34,687 bases of DNA from Bifiguratus adelaidae (GCA_002261195.1 MVBO01000154.1:1-34687); one strand, 5' to 3'; shown: positions 20,960-31,582, counted from the first letter of the stretch. A program made the numbers and translations. The notes: a model not told the origin generated them from the letters alone.

Positions 20960-23900
20960 CTATTGAAATGTGATCCATTTTGACTTGTCTCTCCAGAAAC
21001 GGTAGGGAGAGGAGGTGTAGGGCAAAATGTTGAATCGCACAAAACCTCTCTCCAAGTCATGCCGTAATCGATCAGCACCAACCGGCGCCAAACTGGACAT
21101 AGCATGCGCATAAGCCCCAAGGTACAGCAAATTCTGCCAGCCTCCGGATGAATAGGACCAGGGAGCTTGTCGCGGAAAGTAAAGGTTGAATTGATCGTGG
21201 ATCGTACTTCGACCTGCGCCGTCATAGAGTCGTAGCCACCGTACATGATTCGAAACCGCCGCTCGAGATGTTAAATCCAGGCATGAGCTCTGCACGTCTC
21301 CATCCTTCCAAAGGCCTCGTCGTTTCAAAAGGGTCGTCAAGTCGAATTGATATTGATCGAGAATGGCCAATACCAAGGCATCCATAGATTCCGGCTGAGT
21401 GTTTGTCCCGCCGCATTGGTGAGTCAGACGACGCAATAGCCTCGCACGTTGGCTGATGGCCAATTTCGCCTTGGCGTTGCGTTGTCCTATACGCTCCATG
21501 CCCTGATACGCTCCATCCTCTTGGACCGAAGCGGTAAACCGTCCTTGAACAAGAACAGGCACATTGTAACGGTCCGGCGAGCGACGGTCGACGGTGACAG
21601 GCATACGCCTTGTGCCTCGGGTGATCGAATGCCATTCGGCCGGCGACGAAATAAGTGTCGTCTTGAGCAAAATCTCGGCTGTCCATGCAAGCACATGGTC
21701 TTGTTGTGTCGTGGCCTTGACCAACATGTCCTTGTAAACCCGTAGCTTCAATTGAAGAAACTCGGCAATGTCCTTACTTGACAGGACGAACCATGGCAGA
21801 CTAACCAATTGATGTGCGTCCAGGATATAGTGTCGTGGTGAAAGGTCCGGGCTGTCAATCAAGGCGTTGACCAATGGATGGACCCATCGATGTGCGACCC
21901 TATACTCGTATCGCACGCCAAAAGTGCGTGTGCTTGCATTGGCCAAGGCATGATTCAAACGTTGGCATATGCGATCCAGTGATTGCTGGGCGGTGGATCG
22001 ACTCGTCACGTTGGCATGGCCACTTTTGTAAAGCGCACGTCGTAAGGATATGTAAAGAGCGTCTTGTGCATGATCGTCTTGGGCCACGTAGGCTGCAGTC
22101 GGGACATGTTGAAAAGGATCGGGGGCTCGTGCGTCGGCCCACACGTTCTTGATGGAATTGTAGCAGCTCACATAGCTGATGCCGGACGCGTCTGCATCAA
22201 TGCTTTCTCCGCAACCATGGTGCGCATCGTTGGTGTGTGAGAAGCTGTACAACCGTTGCTTACTGGAGGAGATGTGATTTCTCGAGAGCCACGCTTCAGT
22301 AGCTGCTTTCTTGTGCAAAAGGACTAACGCTTGTCGTGATCCTGCGAGAGCACTTTGATGTTCAAGGCATACTTCCATGCCTATATCGTACTTGATACCT
22401 GTCAGCTTGTCAAAGTCGACATGGTGCTCCAAGCTTTGACAGATAATGGCCCAGTCCTCCCAGCTACGAAATTTGTAGACCAGTTTCCGGCCTTCGATAC
22501 AACAATGCAAGAAGCAGGATGCCCATCTGTTGCGAAGGGCGGACCGACTGTTTTGAATATTGGCTTGGATGGTGGTCCACACTTGTTCCAGACTGTGACC
22601 AGGAAGCGTTTGGAACCGCGTTTTCGATCTGGGCAAACCGTGCGCTTCCTCCGTCGATCCTCGAGAAGGCAATGGCCCTGATATGCTTTCCAGTCTGAGA
22701 TGTTGTAAAACGTCTGTGGGGTAGGATTGTCGAACGGCGGGCCAAACAAAATGTTCGTAGAATTCGTCAATGTCACGCCATTTGACTTTGGATGGCCCAT
22801 CGCAGGTAGGGGAGTAAAGATGTGGGGCAAACAAGTACAGTTTGCACGCATTCATATGGCCAAATTGTCCGAAAAGGAAGTGCGGTACTTGCCACATGGG
22901 TATACTCTTGCGAGCCATTGATTCGGGAACATGCTGATTGTCCGCAACGGTGACTGATACATACTCGTGGTTATGACGAGGTAAATTCCATGTCGGTGAT
23001 GCATTGAGACAGAGCTGTATTCCTTGACGCGCTACGGATAAACATGTTGCAGTACTGTACATTGAATCGAGATCAAAGGTGGTGTTTTGTCGAACCCGGA
23101 TACCTTGTAAACAAGATTCTCGCAAACTCAGCCGGATAGGCATGCCATTATTTCGACTGGCGAAACTGGACAACAAGTGTTCCGACATGCGCTCAGTGTC
23201 AACCTTGAGCTGACTGTTGAATGTTGAGAGGTTCCAGGAAGCGCCGTAGGGTTCTGGGGTCTGGTCCTGCAGGGTCTGCAAGTGAAGGATCCCCTCCCAA
23301 TCAGGTTGATAAGCATGGTCTAGGATAATGTCGTCTGTGTGACATGCATTGTCCACTTGTGAGTATGTAGTATGGTCCCATGACGCCTCCGCAGGTTCCT
23401 GATAATCAGGTATAGTCAATTCGGTTCGAAGCGGATTTTCTTCTGGGACGTCGCTTGACCAAAGGTCATCGATAAAGCTAATACATAAGTCAATCCATAT
23501 ATCGGGCATGAGTGGCTCATGTCTCACCCGTCTGTCTGGAAGGAGGTCAGGTTGTCCTGAGCCGCATTGTCCCCAAACACATTGCTAAATCGAGTTCATC
23601 TCTTGTCTTTCTTTTCTACGATTAGGTTTGTACTTACTTGTCGGCAGCGAATGTTGCTTGTATAAGAGCATTACCGTCGATCAGAAAGCTTGGCACATCT
23701 TGTCTCGGGATATGATCTTGGGAAGAGAAGGGTTGGGATGATGATGATAGCCGGTGTGGACCGTCATTCACGTGTTGTTCAGCTACTTCCCCCGGCCTTT
23801 TATCATGATCAGCTGCACAGGTCGACAGAACGAGATTATTACTTACTCCGTCTCGAGGAATTGGAGACAAGGATCCTCTTCGACCAATGCTGGATACTGT

Positions 23901-24286
23901 TCCATGAGGGCATTACTTTTAAACTGCTTTGAATTCAAGGAATTCAACAACGGATCAGGTATCTCCGCAGGGTATGTAGTCACAACAGAACGCATCGCAT
24001 GTCTCTCGTGCGCAACATCATTTGTCCTGTCGCGCACAATGATCGCGTCCAAGGGAACATCCGCACACTGTGTTGCCGACGTGCCTCGCTTTCTTCGCTT
24101 TCCCGTGATACATCTCAACAAGTGAGTGCGCCGGCCAGCAGGGCTTTTGCAAGCATCCGTTAGCCTGGTTTGACAGTGGGGACATGACTTGCTCGAAGAC
24201 CAAGCGGGGAATAGAGCTTTCTGCTCCGCCAAACTCAGTCGGTCCCAGATATCATCTGTGATGTCCTCGTGGATGTTGATAGACAT
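20960..24286 (-). CDS. Unknown large protein with N-terminal C2HC zinc finger
   Basis: Exons: 24286-23847, 23796-23638, 23584-23528, 23477-20960; introns 50, 53 and 50 nt; 1,057 residues. Residues 35-59 fit a C2HC zinc finger, C35-x2-C38-x16-H55-x3-C59, followed by a basic stretch (GKRRKRG) that could be a nuclear signal. Residues about 100-300 are acidic and Ser-rich. The long last exon holds a globular region with many aromatic residues (WQVPHFLFGQFGHMNACKL, LYLFAPHLYSP, FYEHFVWPAVRQSYP) and ends in an aromatic tail, PYRFWRDKSKWITF. I do not recognise a named family. The layout resembles large lineage-specific families of unknown function in basidiomycetes, some of which are linked to transposable elements, but that is an impression. 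No DDE or reverse-transcriptase motifs are seen. Function unknown. Confidence 0.75.
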
Positions 24287-25227
24287 TGGCTTCGCATTGC
24301 GCTTGGAAGATCATCTGCACCATTCGCAGAAGCCAAAGGAGCAATGATCAAGAGGGAAGGACGTTGGCAATAAGGTCCTCAACCCTTTTATTGTTCTTGT
24401 AAAACGTTAAGCGGCAACTCAAATTTCGACTTAGGGTAGGTTCCATTTCGCGGACTTCGATGGTGTTATGACAAAGGATGAAGTAGCTGGAATGTAGAGC
24501 GATTGGATTCCTTTTACTTGTAGAGGAGATGCTGTTTAAATGCCTAGAGGAGACACGCTTAAAGGGATGACGAAGAGTCCGTCCTAAAACAGCACCCTTT
24601 CACGTCTTGTTCGTTGTGGATTTTCCTTTATCCGTTCATGATACTATACTGCGATAGCTGCTTGCATCGTCTGTATATGATGAATTGCCACACTCCCGCC
24701 TCAGGAACCAAGTTGATCATGGAGAGCCGGCGAGTAAACAAGCTCCTCTGGGCGAGGCCTTGTTTTAGTGATAGATATCGTCAGATGCAGTAGGTGGAAC
24801 GTGATCATGTGCCATAAAGGGGTTAAACCGCCTAGAGCAGATCAACCTGCGAAATGTGATACGCCTTGTTTCTCCTTGCCATCACTGGAACGTACCTTTG
24901 GATGATTTATTGGGAACAAAAAGGCCCAGGGGCCACGTCTCCTTTGATGGCGCCATGAAGCATGGCCCATTCTCATCGTGCGAAACCAGCCAATGGCATT
25001 TTGCGTATGCCAAGCAGAAACAACCTTATTTCGCGCAGCATTAACATAAAAGGAGTCCTCCGCACGGGTTACCCTTTTATGCCAGAGCCACGTGCCTGTG
25101 CATGAGGAATACCAGGAACACCCACGGAAGGTGTAGATCAACCTGTTTTTCGTTGGACCAGTCGGTCAAGGCTGCCTTGGCGTATCGATTGCGACGTATA
25201 CAAGTGTAGATCAAGATTGCGCTCGGG
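24287..25227. other. Long divergent intergenic region
   Basis: These 941 bp lie between the start codons of the zinc-finger gene and the GATA-factor gene. Short open frames exist on both strands, but none shows a family motif, a consistent splice pattern or unusual composition. A CCAAT sequence occurs near 24990. It probably holds the two promoters. I see nothing else that I can support. Confidence 0.5.
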
Positions 25228-26598
25228 ATGAGTGCACTTCCAAAACCAGAGCTCATGTACAACAATGATGAGAATATGAGGGATCATCAATTCTCCAACG
25301 ACAATTCTGACTCGACGTCGCCTGGTCCGCGAGAACTTGTCAAAGAATGGTATCCCTTCACGTACGACCTCGGTACAGACGTACAAGACAGGTATCGGCA
25401 TGCGGAGACAGACTATTCGGGACCGGCGAGCAACGAATCTTATGGTGCCGCCGCATTTCAGCCATCAGATCATGTACAGCCGTCGATGGCGCGTAGGTAC
25501 TCCACAGAGTCCTACCTCAGCCATGAGCTTGCAAGCGATGGGATGTCCCATGACTCGACCAACCTTCCTCTGCGTAACTACAATCACACGTACCAAGAAC
25601 ATGTGCCCGCGAGTTCGCACAATGGTTCAATGTGGAACAATGGAGCGAGAGCTATCTACGATGGCCGATTTGATTGTGTTGCTGATCGCTACGGTTACAT
25701 GCCGCTGACGCAGCCTTATGCCGCGTATCAATCACACGTGTCGGCACCATATCTGGTTCCAGGCGCCAGAGGCCGATCCATGTCGTATTTGCCATCATTA
25801 GCAATGCAGCTTCCTGATCCAGCTTATCGAAGCGACCTTTCTGGACCGCCTGACTACTCATTTCATTTGGGCAGCTCAGAGCAGCTCAAACGTGCTTCAT
25901 CCTCTTCTTCGTCCAGCACAACAAGACGGCACAATAGCACATCTAGCTCAGAACAAGCCCCCAAGAAGATTTGCAGCAATTGTCGCACGGACCAGACTCC
26001 TTCGTGGCGGAGGGATTCAGAGGGTAAGGAACTGCTTTGCAACGCCTGTGGACTCTAGTAAGTGTCTTTTGTTTTGGTTTCAATGGAGGACAGTAACCGT
26101 ATGGTCAGTCAAAAACTACACAAAAGGCCAAGGCCAATCTACATCGCCGCTGATGGCACGATGAAGGTCGCGCGGGGAAACAACCACCAAGTACAGGCTT
26201 GCGATCAATGCCAATCCGTGGATTGTTCCATCTGGAGAAGAGTGAACGGCAGCGTTCTGTGTAAGTCGTAACTTTAGAAACGCCTTACTAAGTCTCCGTG
26301 GATAGGCAATCCTTGCGGATTGAACGCACGACGCGCACAGTACAGCTATGAGCACGACATGTCTTGTTCCGTATCGCTCTCCAGAGCGCCGCTATCGCCC
26401 TCATCGATGGGGTTTTCATCCTCGCAACAAGAGTACCATCTCTTTTCAGCAGACAGTAACGTTTCTCAAGACCAACAGGTATCCGGAACATCATCTGCAG
26501 AATATGAAGCTGCAGAAGGCTGTCAAGGAAGCGTGTGCTCGTCCGAGCAAAGGTTGCATGGCATCGAACTTCAACAGCCGTGTCCGGAGCAGATTTAG
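25228..26598 (+). CDS. GATA-type transcription factor with two zinc fingers
   Basis: Exons: 25228-26057, 26094-26260, 26306-26598; introns 36 and 45 nt; 429 residues. Residues 1-240 are low-complexity, rich in Tyr, Ser, Pro and His, with a poly-Ser run before the fingers. Finger 1 is C249-x2-C252-x18-C271-x2-C274 with the core TPSWRRD and CNACGLYNR; it continues with KLHKRPRPIYIAADG, a conserved basic tail. Finger 2 is C313-x2-C316-x16-C333-x2-C336 with IWRR and CNPCGLNARRAQY; it is shorter and divergent. Each intron sits inside or just after a finger, which supports both splice calls. GATA factors bind (A/T)GATA(A/G) and control nitrogen, iron or light responses in fungi. Two-finger iron regulators use an x17 loop, so this is probably not one of them. 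The target process is unknown. Confidence 0.85.
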
Positions 26599-26694
26599 AC
26601 CTCACATCTGCAATTGTGTGCCTTAAAAGTTCGTTATGCAATGCCTTCCATTTTTTCAGCGTGCGTAGCGCAATCTTAGAAGAGCGGGGTAGAT

Positions 26695-28020
26695 TTATTT
26701 CTCCACAACGTCAAAGTTATTGGCCACCTTACGTAGCAGATGTTGACCGTACACAACACTTTCATACTTCTTCTTTCCCCCACTCTGCGAGATGCACGTG
26801 TCTAGCGGCTCAATTACTGCGTCAAAGTTGGGTTCAAAGAAGAAGGGAATACTGAGGACACGAGTTGTCAAGTACGGCTGAATGGTTGCAGACCGCTGCT
26901 TACCTGATGCGATAATTGTCGCCTTTATGAATTACTCGATGAAGCGTTGATGTATAAAGGCCATTGGTCCAAACCTAGGAAGAGAGGAGGGGAAAAGGAG
27001 AAAAGAGACAGAGAGAAGGATCAGTGAGACTATTAAAACACACTCGCAAATATTTACATCCACCATGTCGCCAATATTGACGACATAAGCTCCAGGTATA
27101 GGATCGGCGTTAATCCAGGAACCGTCTCTGGTTTGTACTTGTAAAGCACCCATTGTACTATCTTGAAGCAATAATGTCAAGCATCTGAGCATATTCGCAA
27201 TGAACGCTCCATGGTCTGTTATATTCTGAGGTAGTATGACCTACCCATAATCCGTGTGCTCGCCGCAACTCACTCCAACATCGCCATTCTGCGAGACCAG
27301 TTTAGGATATCCAATCACACGCGCCACCCTGTGCAATGTTAATTATCGCTCAGCAAACAGGAGCAGTGAAGGCATACCAAAAGGAGTCATTCACCAAACC
27401 ATCAAAGAAAGTCTCCTCCATCCCAAGCGCTATGGCCATCGCCTTCATGACAGCCTCACCAACCTGCTTCATCTTTTCAATATAGGCTTCGAAAGTCGGC
27501 CTAAATTCAGGAATGCTCTCAGGCCAACGATTTTCGCCCCGCATAGGAAGTTGATGCTGCCGTAGGTAATGTGAATCATCGATTGGTTTGTAAAAGTCTA
27601 AGCCCTAAGTAAACGACTGTTATTACAGCGGCACTTTCAAGAAAGTTTTACCTCGTGCCAGTCCCTTTTGTACATGGTCACATTTTCTCCAAGTCGCTGA
27701 TAGCCTCTGCAGGGCAACGGTGAGCCAGTGGCCGATCAAAGTGGCAAAGGTAACATGCCGCACCTCGCATGATCGTTCTTGCCGATGGATAATACTTGCT
27801 TGGCTTCCTCGGGTAGGTGAAAGAACTGCTTACCCAAATCCAGCGAACGATTCATTTCCTCTTCACTAACACCATGTCCGACCAGATAAAAGAAGCCAAC
27901 ATCCTTGCAAGCTTGGTGGAGGGAGTTCACCGTTTGAGCTCGGTCTTTTGGACTACCGGTCTCGGTGAGGAAGGGACTAATGTCCACAGTAGGCAGAGAC
28001 TCTTTGTCCGTGTTTGTCAT
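26695..28020 (-). CDS. 2-oxoglutarate/Fe(II) dioxygenase, isopenicillin N synthase-like
   Basis: Exons: 28020-27764, 27706-27652, 27604-27378, 27328-27245, 27184-27058, 26974-26904, 26851-26695; introns 57, 47, 49, 60, 83 and 52 nt; 325 residues, the usual size. The non-haem dioxygenase N-terminal domain is clear (LPTVDISPFL, VGFFYLVGHGVSEE, FFHLPEEAK). The iron triad is complete: H204 and D206 in GEHTDYG, H262 in TLHRVIHKG. R272-x-S274 (YRISIPFFFEPN) is the usual 2-oxoglutarate anchor. Such enzymes hydroxylate or close rings on small molecules, and fungi carry many copies of unknown substrate. True isopenicillin N synthase does not use 2-oxoglutarate, so the RxS alone does not decide the cosubstrate. 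No peptide synthetase or other cluster core gene is nearby. It converges with the GATA gene, 96 bp away. Confidence 0.9.
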
Positions 28021-28268
28021 TTCGAATATAGCTCAACTCCCTTCCCGAAGCCTGTGAACTTAAAGTTAGCGAGCAAGAAGGCGCAATAGACCGTGAGACC
28101 GAAGGACACTCCACCGGACAAAGGTGATAAAGGGTCCATAAAAGGAAATCCCGATATTTGGGATGGACGGGACGCGTCTCAATAAAACAACTCTTGAAGT
28201 AAACAAGCAAAGTGTTTTGTACATCAGTCCAGGGGCAGCTCAGCGTACGCTTAGGTGTAATATGCATG

Positions 28269-28304
28269 CGTAAACCGCAATGTAAGCTAATGCTGCGGTT
28301 TACG
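28269..28304. repeat. 11-bp perfect inverted repeat
   Basis: Arms CGTAAACCGCA at 28269-28279 and TGCGGTTTACG at 28294-28304 are exact reverse complements, with a 14-nt spacer. It lies about 250-285 bp upstream of the dioxygenase start codon. It could be a dimeric binding site such as fungal zinc-cluster factors use (inverted CGG-type half sites), or an RNA hairpin. No terminator or transposon signal is seen beside it. Confidence 0.7.
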
Positions 28305-28389
28305 GACGCGACAACACCTTCGTGTTATTACGCCTGCGGTGAGGCGTTTGCATGTGCGTAGGGTCACATCAAAGCAGTCAGATACATTG

Positions 28390-28403
28390 GCTATGCGCAT
28401 AGC
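28390..28403. repeat. 14-bp perfect palindrome
   Basis: GCTATGCGCATAGC reads the same on both strands. It lies 370 bp upstream of the dioxygenase start and 86 bp beyond the inverted repeat at 28269-28304. The function is unknown; a dimer-binding operator is possible. Confidence 0.6.
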
Positions 28404-29109
28404 TAAAGGATCGATTATAAAGCCGCGATATGGGATATTGACTGAAACGCTTCGCTAGGTCAACAGAAGCCTAATTATGGTAAAGATTCGAACCAAAATC
28501 TGCAGCGTGCACAATCCACCCGACTCGTGCAATATCACATCTGTGTCCAGTGAAGCCGAACAATTCGTATTACCCGTGGTCAAAGTATATCAACTGGCCA
28601 CGTCTATGGAAACATGTAACATGGGTTTGTCAGAAGCTGCGGTAGACATCACAGAGTTAGTCTAAATAATCCATAATCACCAAAACATACCACCCATCCA
28701 GCAGGACATCACTCTGAGCTGCGACACTTATTGAAGCGAAATTGTGAATTCGGGCACTTTGTCGTCTATCACGCCTTCCAAGCCCACTTCGGATTCTATA
28801 TTCAAAGGATCATCCTATCCTCGCCGATTCTCTTGGTTTTGTAGCTACTGCGGACATTTCTTCTCGTTGCGATATAAGGTGCGCGACTTCCCAGTCGTCC
28901 TGCAGTTGCACAATTCTGTATCCTCAAGTGCAAGTTCGCTAATTTTCTTGGCGCCATTGGGTAGGTCCACCGAATCGGTGATCCAGTGAATTGAAGTTTG
29001 CCTAATCCCTGGTCTTGCTCGGCTGACAGCCTCGATGGTCGACCAGCAACTTTGAAGGCACGTTGATTGCCAACAATTAATCTTGGCTTAATCCAGATGG
29101 CGGGATCGA

Positions 29110-29526
29110 ACTTCACGATCTCCTTATGGGATCTGGTGATCAATGCTCTCTATATGAAGGATGGTAAGTGTTCTCTTGCAAAGTAACATTGACAGATATT
29201 GGCTAGCTTTCCCGGCTGCACCATCCGTGGAATTTCCTCAACGTCCACCTCACCAACGAGCACACCAACTCTCACATCCACAATAACCATTCCACTGGGC
29301 ACAACTACTGACGACCACGCCCACTTCAACCGGTCCGGTCGTTGTGACTGCAACAAGCACTCCTATAACCACCATCAACCCAAGTTTCGGAACCACTACC
29401 GTAACGGACGTCACCTCGACAAAGATCAAGACCAAGACCAAGACCCTCGAGAAAGCAAAGAAGCCAAAACCGACAAAGGATCGTGAAAACAAGGAGCATC
29501 AACATAAGAAGGAAACAGTACCATGA
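29110..29526 (+). pseudogene. Possible decayed Thr/Ser-rich protein gene with frameshift
   Basis: From about 29202 one frame reads a Ser/Thr/Pro-rich chain (FPGCTIRGISSTSTSPTSTP, then TLTSTITIPLGTTT) up to about 29305. The same composition then continues in another frame (LTTTPTSTGPVVVTATSTPI, then TTTVTDVTSTKIKTKTKTLE) and ends in a Lys-rich tail at the TGA of 29526. Neither frame keeps the composition alone, so a 1-nt shift around 29287-29308 is likely. A donor at 29163 and an acceptor at 29205 would join the first part to GSGDQCSLYEG upstream, but no secure start or signal peptide is visible. Mucin-like cell-wall or secreted proteins have this make-up. It could be a pseudogene, a sequencing error, or a gene with an intron that I missed. 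Confidence 0.35.
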
Positions 29527-29854
29527 ATGGTACGGACATCAAAAGGAAGAGCTTCCGATGAAGTGGGTCCCTGAAGGGGATGCTCTCCCCACGCACTTAT
29601 AGGAGAGGTCTGAGACATTTGGCTTTGTGCCTATAGAACTTAACACAGATGAAAATGATACCCAATGTTGGCATACCCTAGAGAATGGATCAAGTCAACG
29701 TACGAGGTGTGTAACGAGGCTCTATAATGTCATCTTCTACTATACACGTGCTTGGCGAGACAATTGCTCGCTGATGATATACAAGGGTGGATCGTCGTTT
29801 TCGGATACGAGAACAAGGGCAAGAGATATCCAGCCGTCTATGCCAAGAGGATCC
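29527..29854. other. Short intergenic stretch, nothing recognised
   Basis: These 328 bp separate the decayed Thr-rich gene from the end of the uS13m gene. The open frames here are short and lack motifs. I see no RNA gene or repeat. Confidence 0.4.
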
Positions 29855-30322
29855 TTAGCTCCGTCTCAACCACCGTCCATTCAGCTTCTTGGCGGTCTTT
29901 GCATTGTTTTGCGTATTCTGTCCACGTACTGGCAGTGACATGGCATGTCGTCGTCCCACGTAGCTCCCTAACACGCGAAAACACTTGTCAGTCCTTAAGC
30001 AAGACGGTGATCTTGCGCACTTACCGATTGTTCGAAGTCTTGTGATATTGGCTCGGATCTCTCGCTTCAAGTCACTCTCGATGGTCTTTGTACTCAATAA
30101 AGACGACAGTTGTGTGATTTGAGCCTCTGTGAGATCAGCTAACTTGGCGGATCGATGAATGGCGAGTTGATCACATAGTTTGCGAGCTGTTGGCGCGCCG
30201 ATGCCATAAAAGTAGGTAAGGGCAACCCTGACTGCTCTTCAATATTCTTGTAGCCATATATGCTATCATACTTACAATACAATCTTTCTATCGGGCAAGT
30301 TGACGCCCAACAGATGCAACAT
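29855..30322 (-). CDS. SWS2: Mitochondrial small-subunit ribosomal protein uS13
   Basis: Exons: 30322-30276, 30227-30025, 29967-29855; introns 48 and 57 nt; 120 residues, the usual size of bacterial-type S13. The family landmarks are in order: LGVNLPDRKIVLVALTYFYG at the N-terminus, the helix-two-turn-helix start GIGAPTARKLC, then LKREIRANITRLRTIGSY, and the rRNA-binding tail GRRHAMSLPVRGQNTQNNAK. The protein lies in the head of the small subunit and contacts 16S-type rRNA and tRNA; the RGQNTQNNAKT form with no long eukaryotic extension marks the mitochondrial (bacterial-type) copy. Yeast calls this gene SWS2. Both splice junctions fall in conserved residues. The start codon lies 81 bp downstream of the alcohol dehydrogenase stop codon on the same strand. 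Confidence 0.9.
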
Positions 30323-30374
30323 GGCTCCCTTGCCGCTGCCTCCCTTCCACCGAAAAAAAGGGGGACCAATTGGA

Positions 30375-30382
30375 TGACGTCA
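30375..30382. promoter_or_regulatory. TGACGTCA (CRE/Atf site) upstream of uS13m
   Basis: A perfect 8-bp TGACGTCA lies 52 bp before the uS13m start codon and just downstream of the alcohol dehydrogenase stop. It is the second full copy in the window, after the one at 6001. Binding by an Atf/CREB-type bZIP factor is inferred from the motif only. Confidence 0.4.
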
Positions 30383-30403
30383 CGCAAATTGCCATTGTGT
30401 TAT

Positions 30404-31582
30404 TCATTGTTCAAGCACATAGCGATATCGCACCTTGCCTTGTCTCATGCCTTCAATAGCATCATTGACTTTGTCCATGGGAATCTTTTCAATCCATGGG
30501 TGTACATTGTGTTTCTGTGCAAAATCAAGCATCTCGCGAATCATATCTGGCGATCCAATGACGGATCCAGTGATGATCAATTCCTTGAAGGCGATCAACG
30601 TAGCCGACAAGCCGCTTAGACGCTTGTCTGGCAAGCCTAAAAGGATGAATATACCTTCTGGGGCCAGCACATGAAAGTAGGCGTCCCATAACTGCTCTGA
30701 ATCACCTATAGCTGTGCAAACGATGTGGGTAAAGTAGTTTTCGTACTTGCGAACCGCCTCTTGGTCCTTCCACACGAGAAATTCATCGGCACCGAGTTGG
30801 AGGGCATCTTGCTTTTTCCTCTCACCCGATGAAATGGCCACTACTTTAGCTCCCATGGCTTTGCTCCATTGGATGGCTAGATGGCCCAATCCGCCAATGC
30901 CCACAACGCCCACTGAAAGAAGCGTTAACTTTCCACGCAGAAGTTGGTCCAATTGGCCTACCTTTGGAACCAGGTCCCACATGGTGCCTTTTCAAGGGGG
31001 TGTAGGTGGTCACCCCAGCACACAACAAGGATGCTGCTTCGTCATTCTCGAGTCCATCGGGTAGCTTGAAGACAAAGCGTTGATCACCTCGCCATCGATT
31101 ACCATACCCTCCATAGGTCGGTGTGCCTTCGGGCCAGGTATCATTGTACGTCCAAATGAATTTCGGGCACAGATTCGCTCGACCACTCTTGCAATACTCG
31201 CAGGAACCACAGGCACCCGATTGAGCTCCTACGCCCACACGATCACCCGGTTGAACATGCTTGACGTTTTCACCCGTTCGGGTCACGTTGCCAGTAATTT
31301 CATGTCCCACCAGACACGGATACTACACCCCATGAGTGGGGGATCCACCACATACCATTCACTCACCTTCGTGGGACCCCATCTAGTTCCATTCATGAGC
31401 ATGGGTGCTTTCATCTCTGCACCTACTTACCCAGAATCCATCGTATGAACATCTGTCCCACATATCCCACAATGAGTCACATCAATGTCTACATCATCCT
31501 CTGTAAACGTCTTGAGAGGCAATTCTGTCTCCCTTAACTTCTCTCCCTTGCCAAAACACGCATATCCATTCACAATATCCAT
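30404..31582 (-). CDS. Zinc alcohol dehydrogenase, NADP-dependent Adh6/CAD type
   Basis: Oxidises or reduces primary alcohols and aldehydes with NADP(H), probably in the cytosol. Exons: 31582-31431, 31382-31367, 31322-30962, 30912-30404; introns 48, 44 and 49 nt; 345 residues, normal for the family. The catalytic zinc ligands are visible as C38 (THCGICGTD) and H63-E64 (LVGHEITG). The structural zinc ligands are C94, C97, C100 and C108 (GACGSCEYCKSGRANLC). The nucleotide-binding Rossmann turn is VGIGGLGHLAIQW. The second exon is only 16 nt and encodes most of WGPTK, a stretch conserved before YPCLVGHE in Adh6 proteins, which supports it strongly. The closest relatives are yeast Adh6/Adh7 and cinnamyl alcohol dehydrogenases; the true substrate is unknown. 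It is divergent from SLA1 with a 266-bp shared promoter. Confidence 0.92.

Larger units (their letters stand above)
28021..29090. other. Intergenic region with dyad-symmetry elements
   Basis: About 1.07 kb without a gene I can support. The first 400 bp lie upstream of the dioxygenase and contain the inverted repeat and palindrome listed separately. Open frames at 28477-28665 and 28744-28989 (+) and 28802-29143 (-) have no motifs and no consistent splicing. Some pieces on the + strand have Cys-rich translations (around 28850-28920) that may be remains of the decayed gene that follows. Confidence 0.4.

Noticed and set aside
22402-22851. 149-codon open frame inside the unknown large gene
   Set aside because: It is a shadow in another frame of the long last exon, which is much longer and has the better context.
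26695-28020. Secondary-metabolite gene cluster around the dioxygenase, GATA factor and alcohol dehydrogenase
   Set aside because: No peptide synthetase, polyketide synthase, terpene synthase or transporter is present, and the neighbours are housekeeping genes.
28480-28500. Possible tRNA T-arm (GGTTCGAATC-like) on the minus strand
   Set aside because: The flanking bases do not form the T stem, and no acceptor, D or anticodon arms can be folded around it.
28802-29143. 113-codon open frame on the minus strand
   Set aside because: It has no motif, no splice partner and a composition like random reading of the region.
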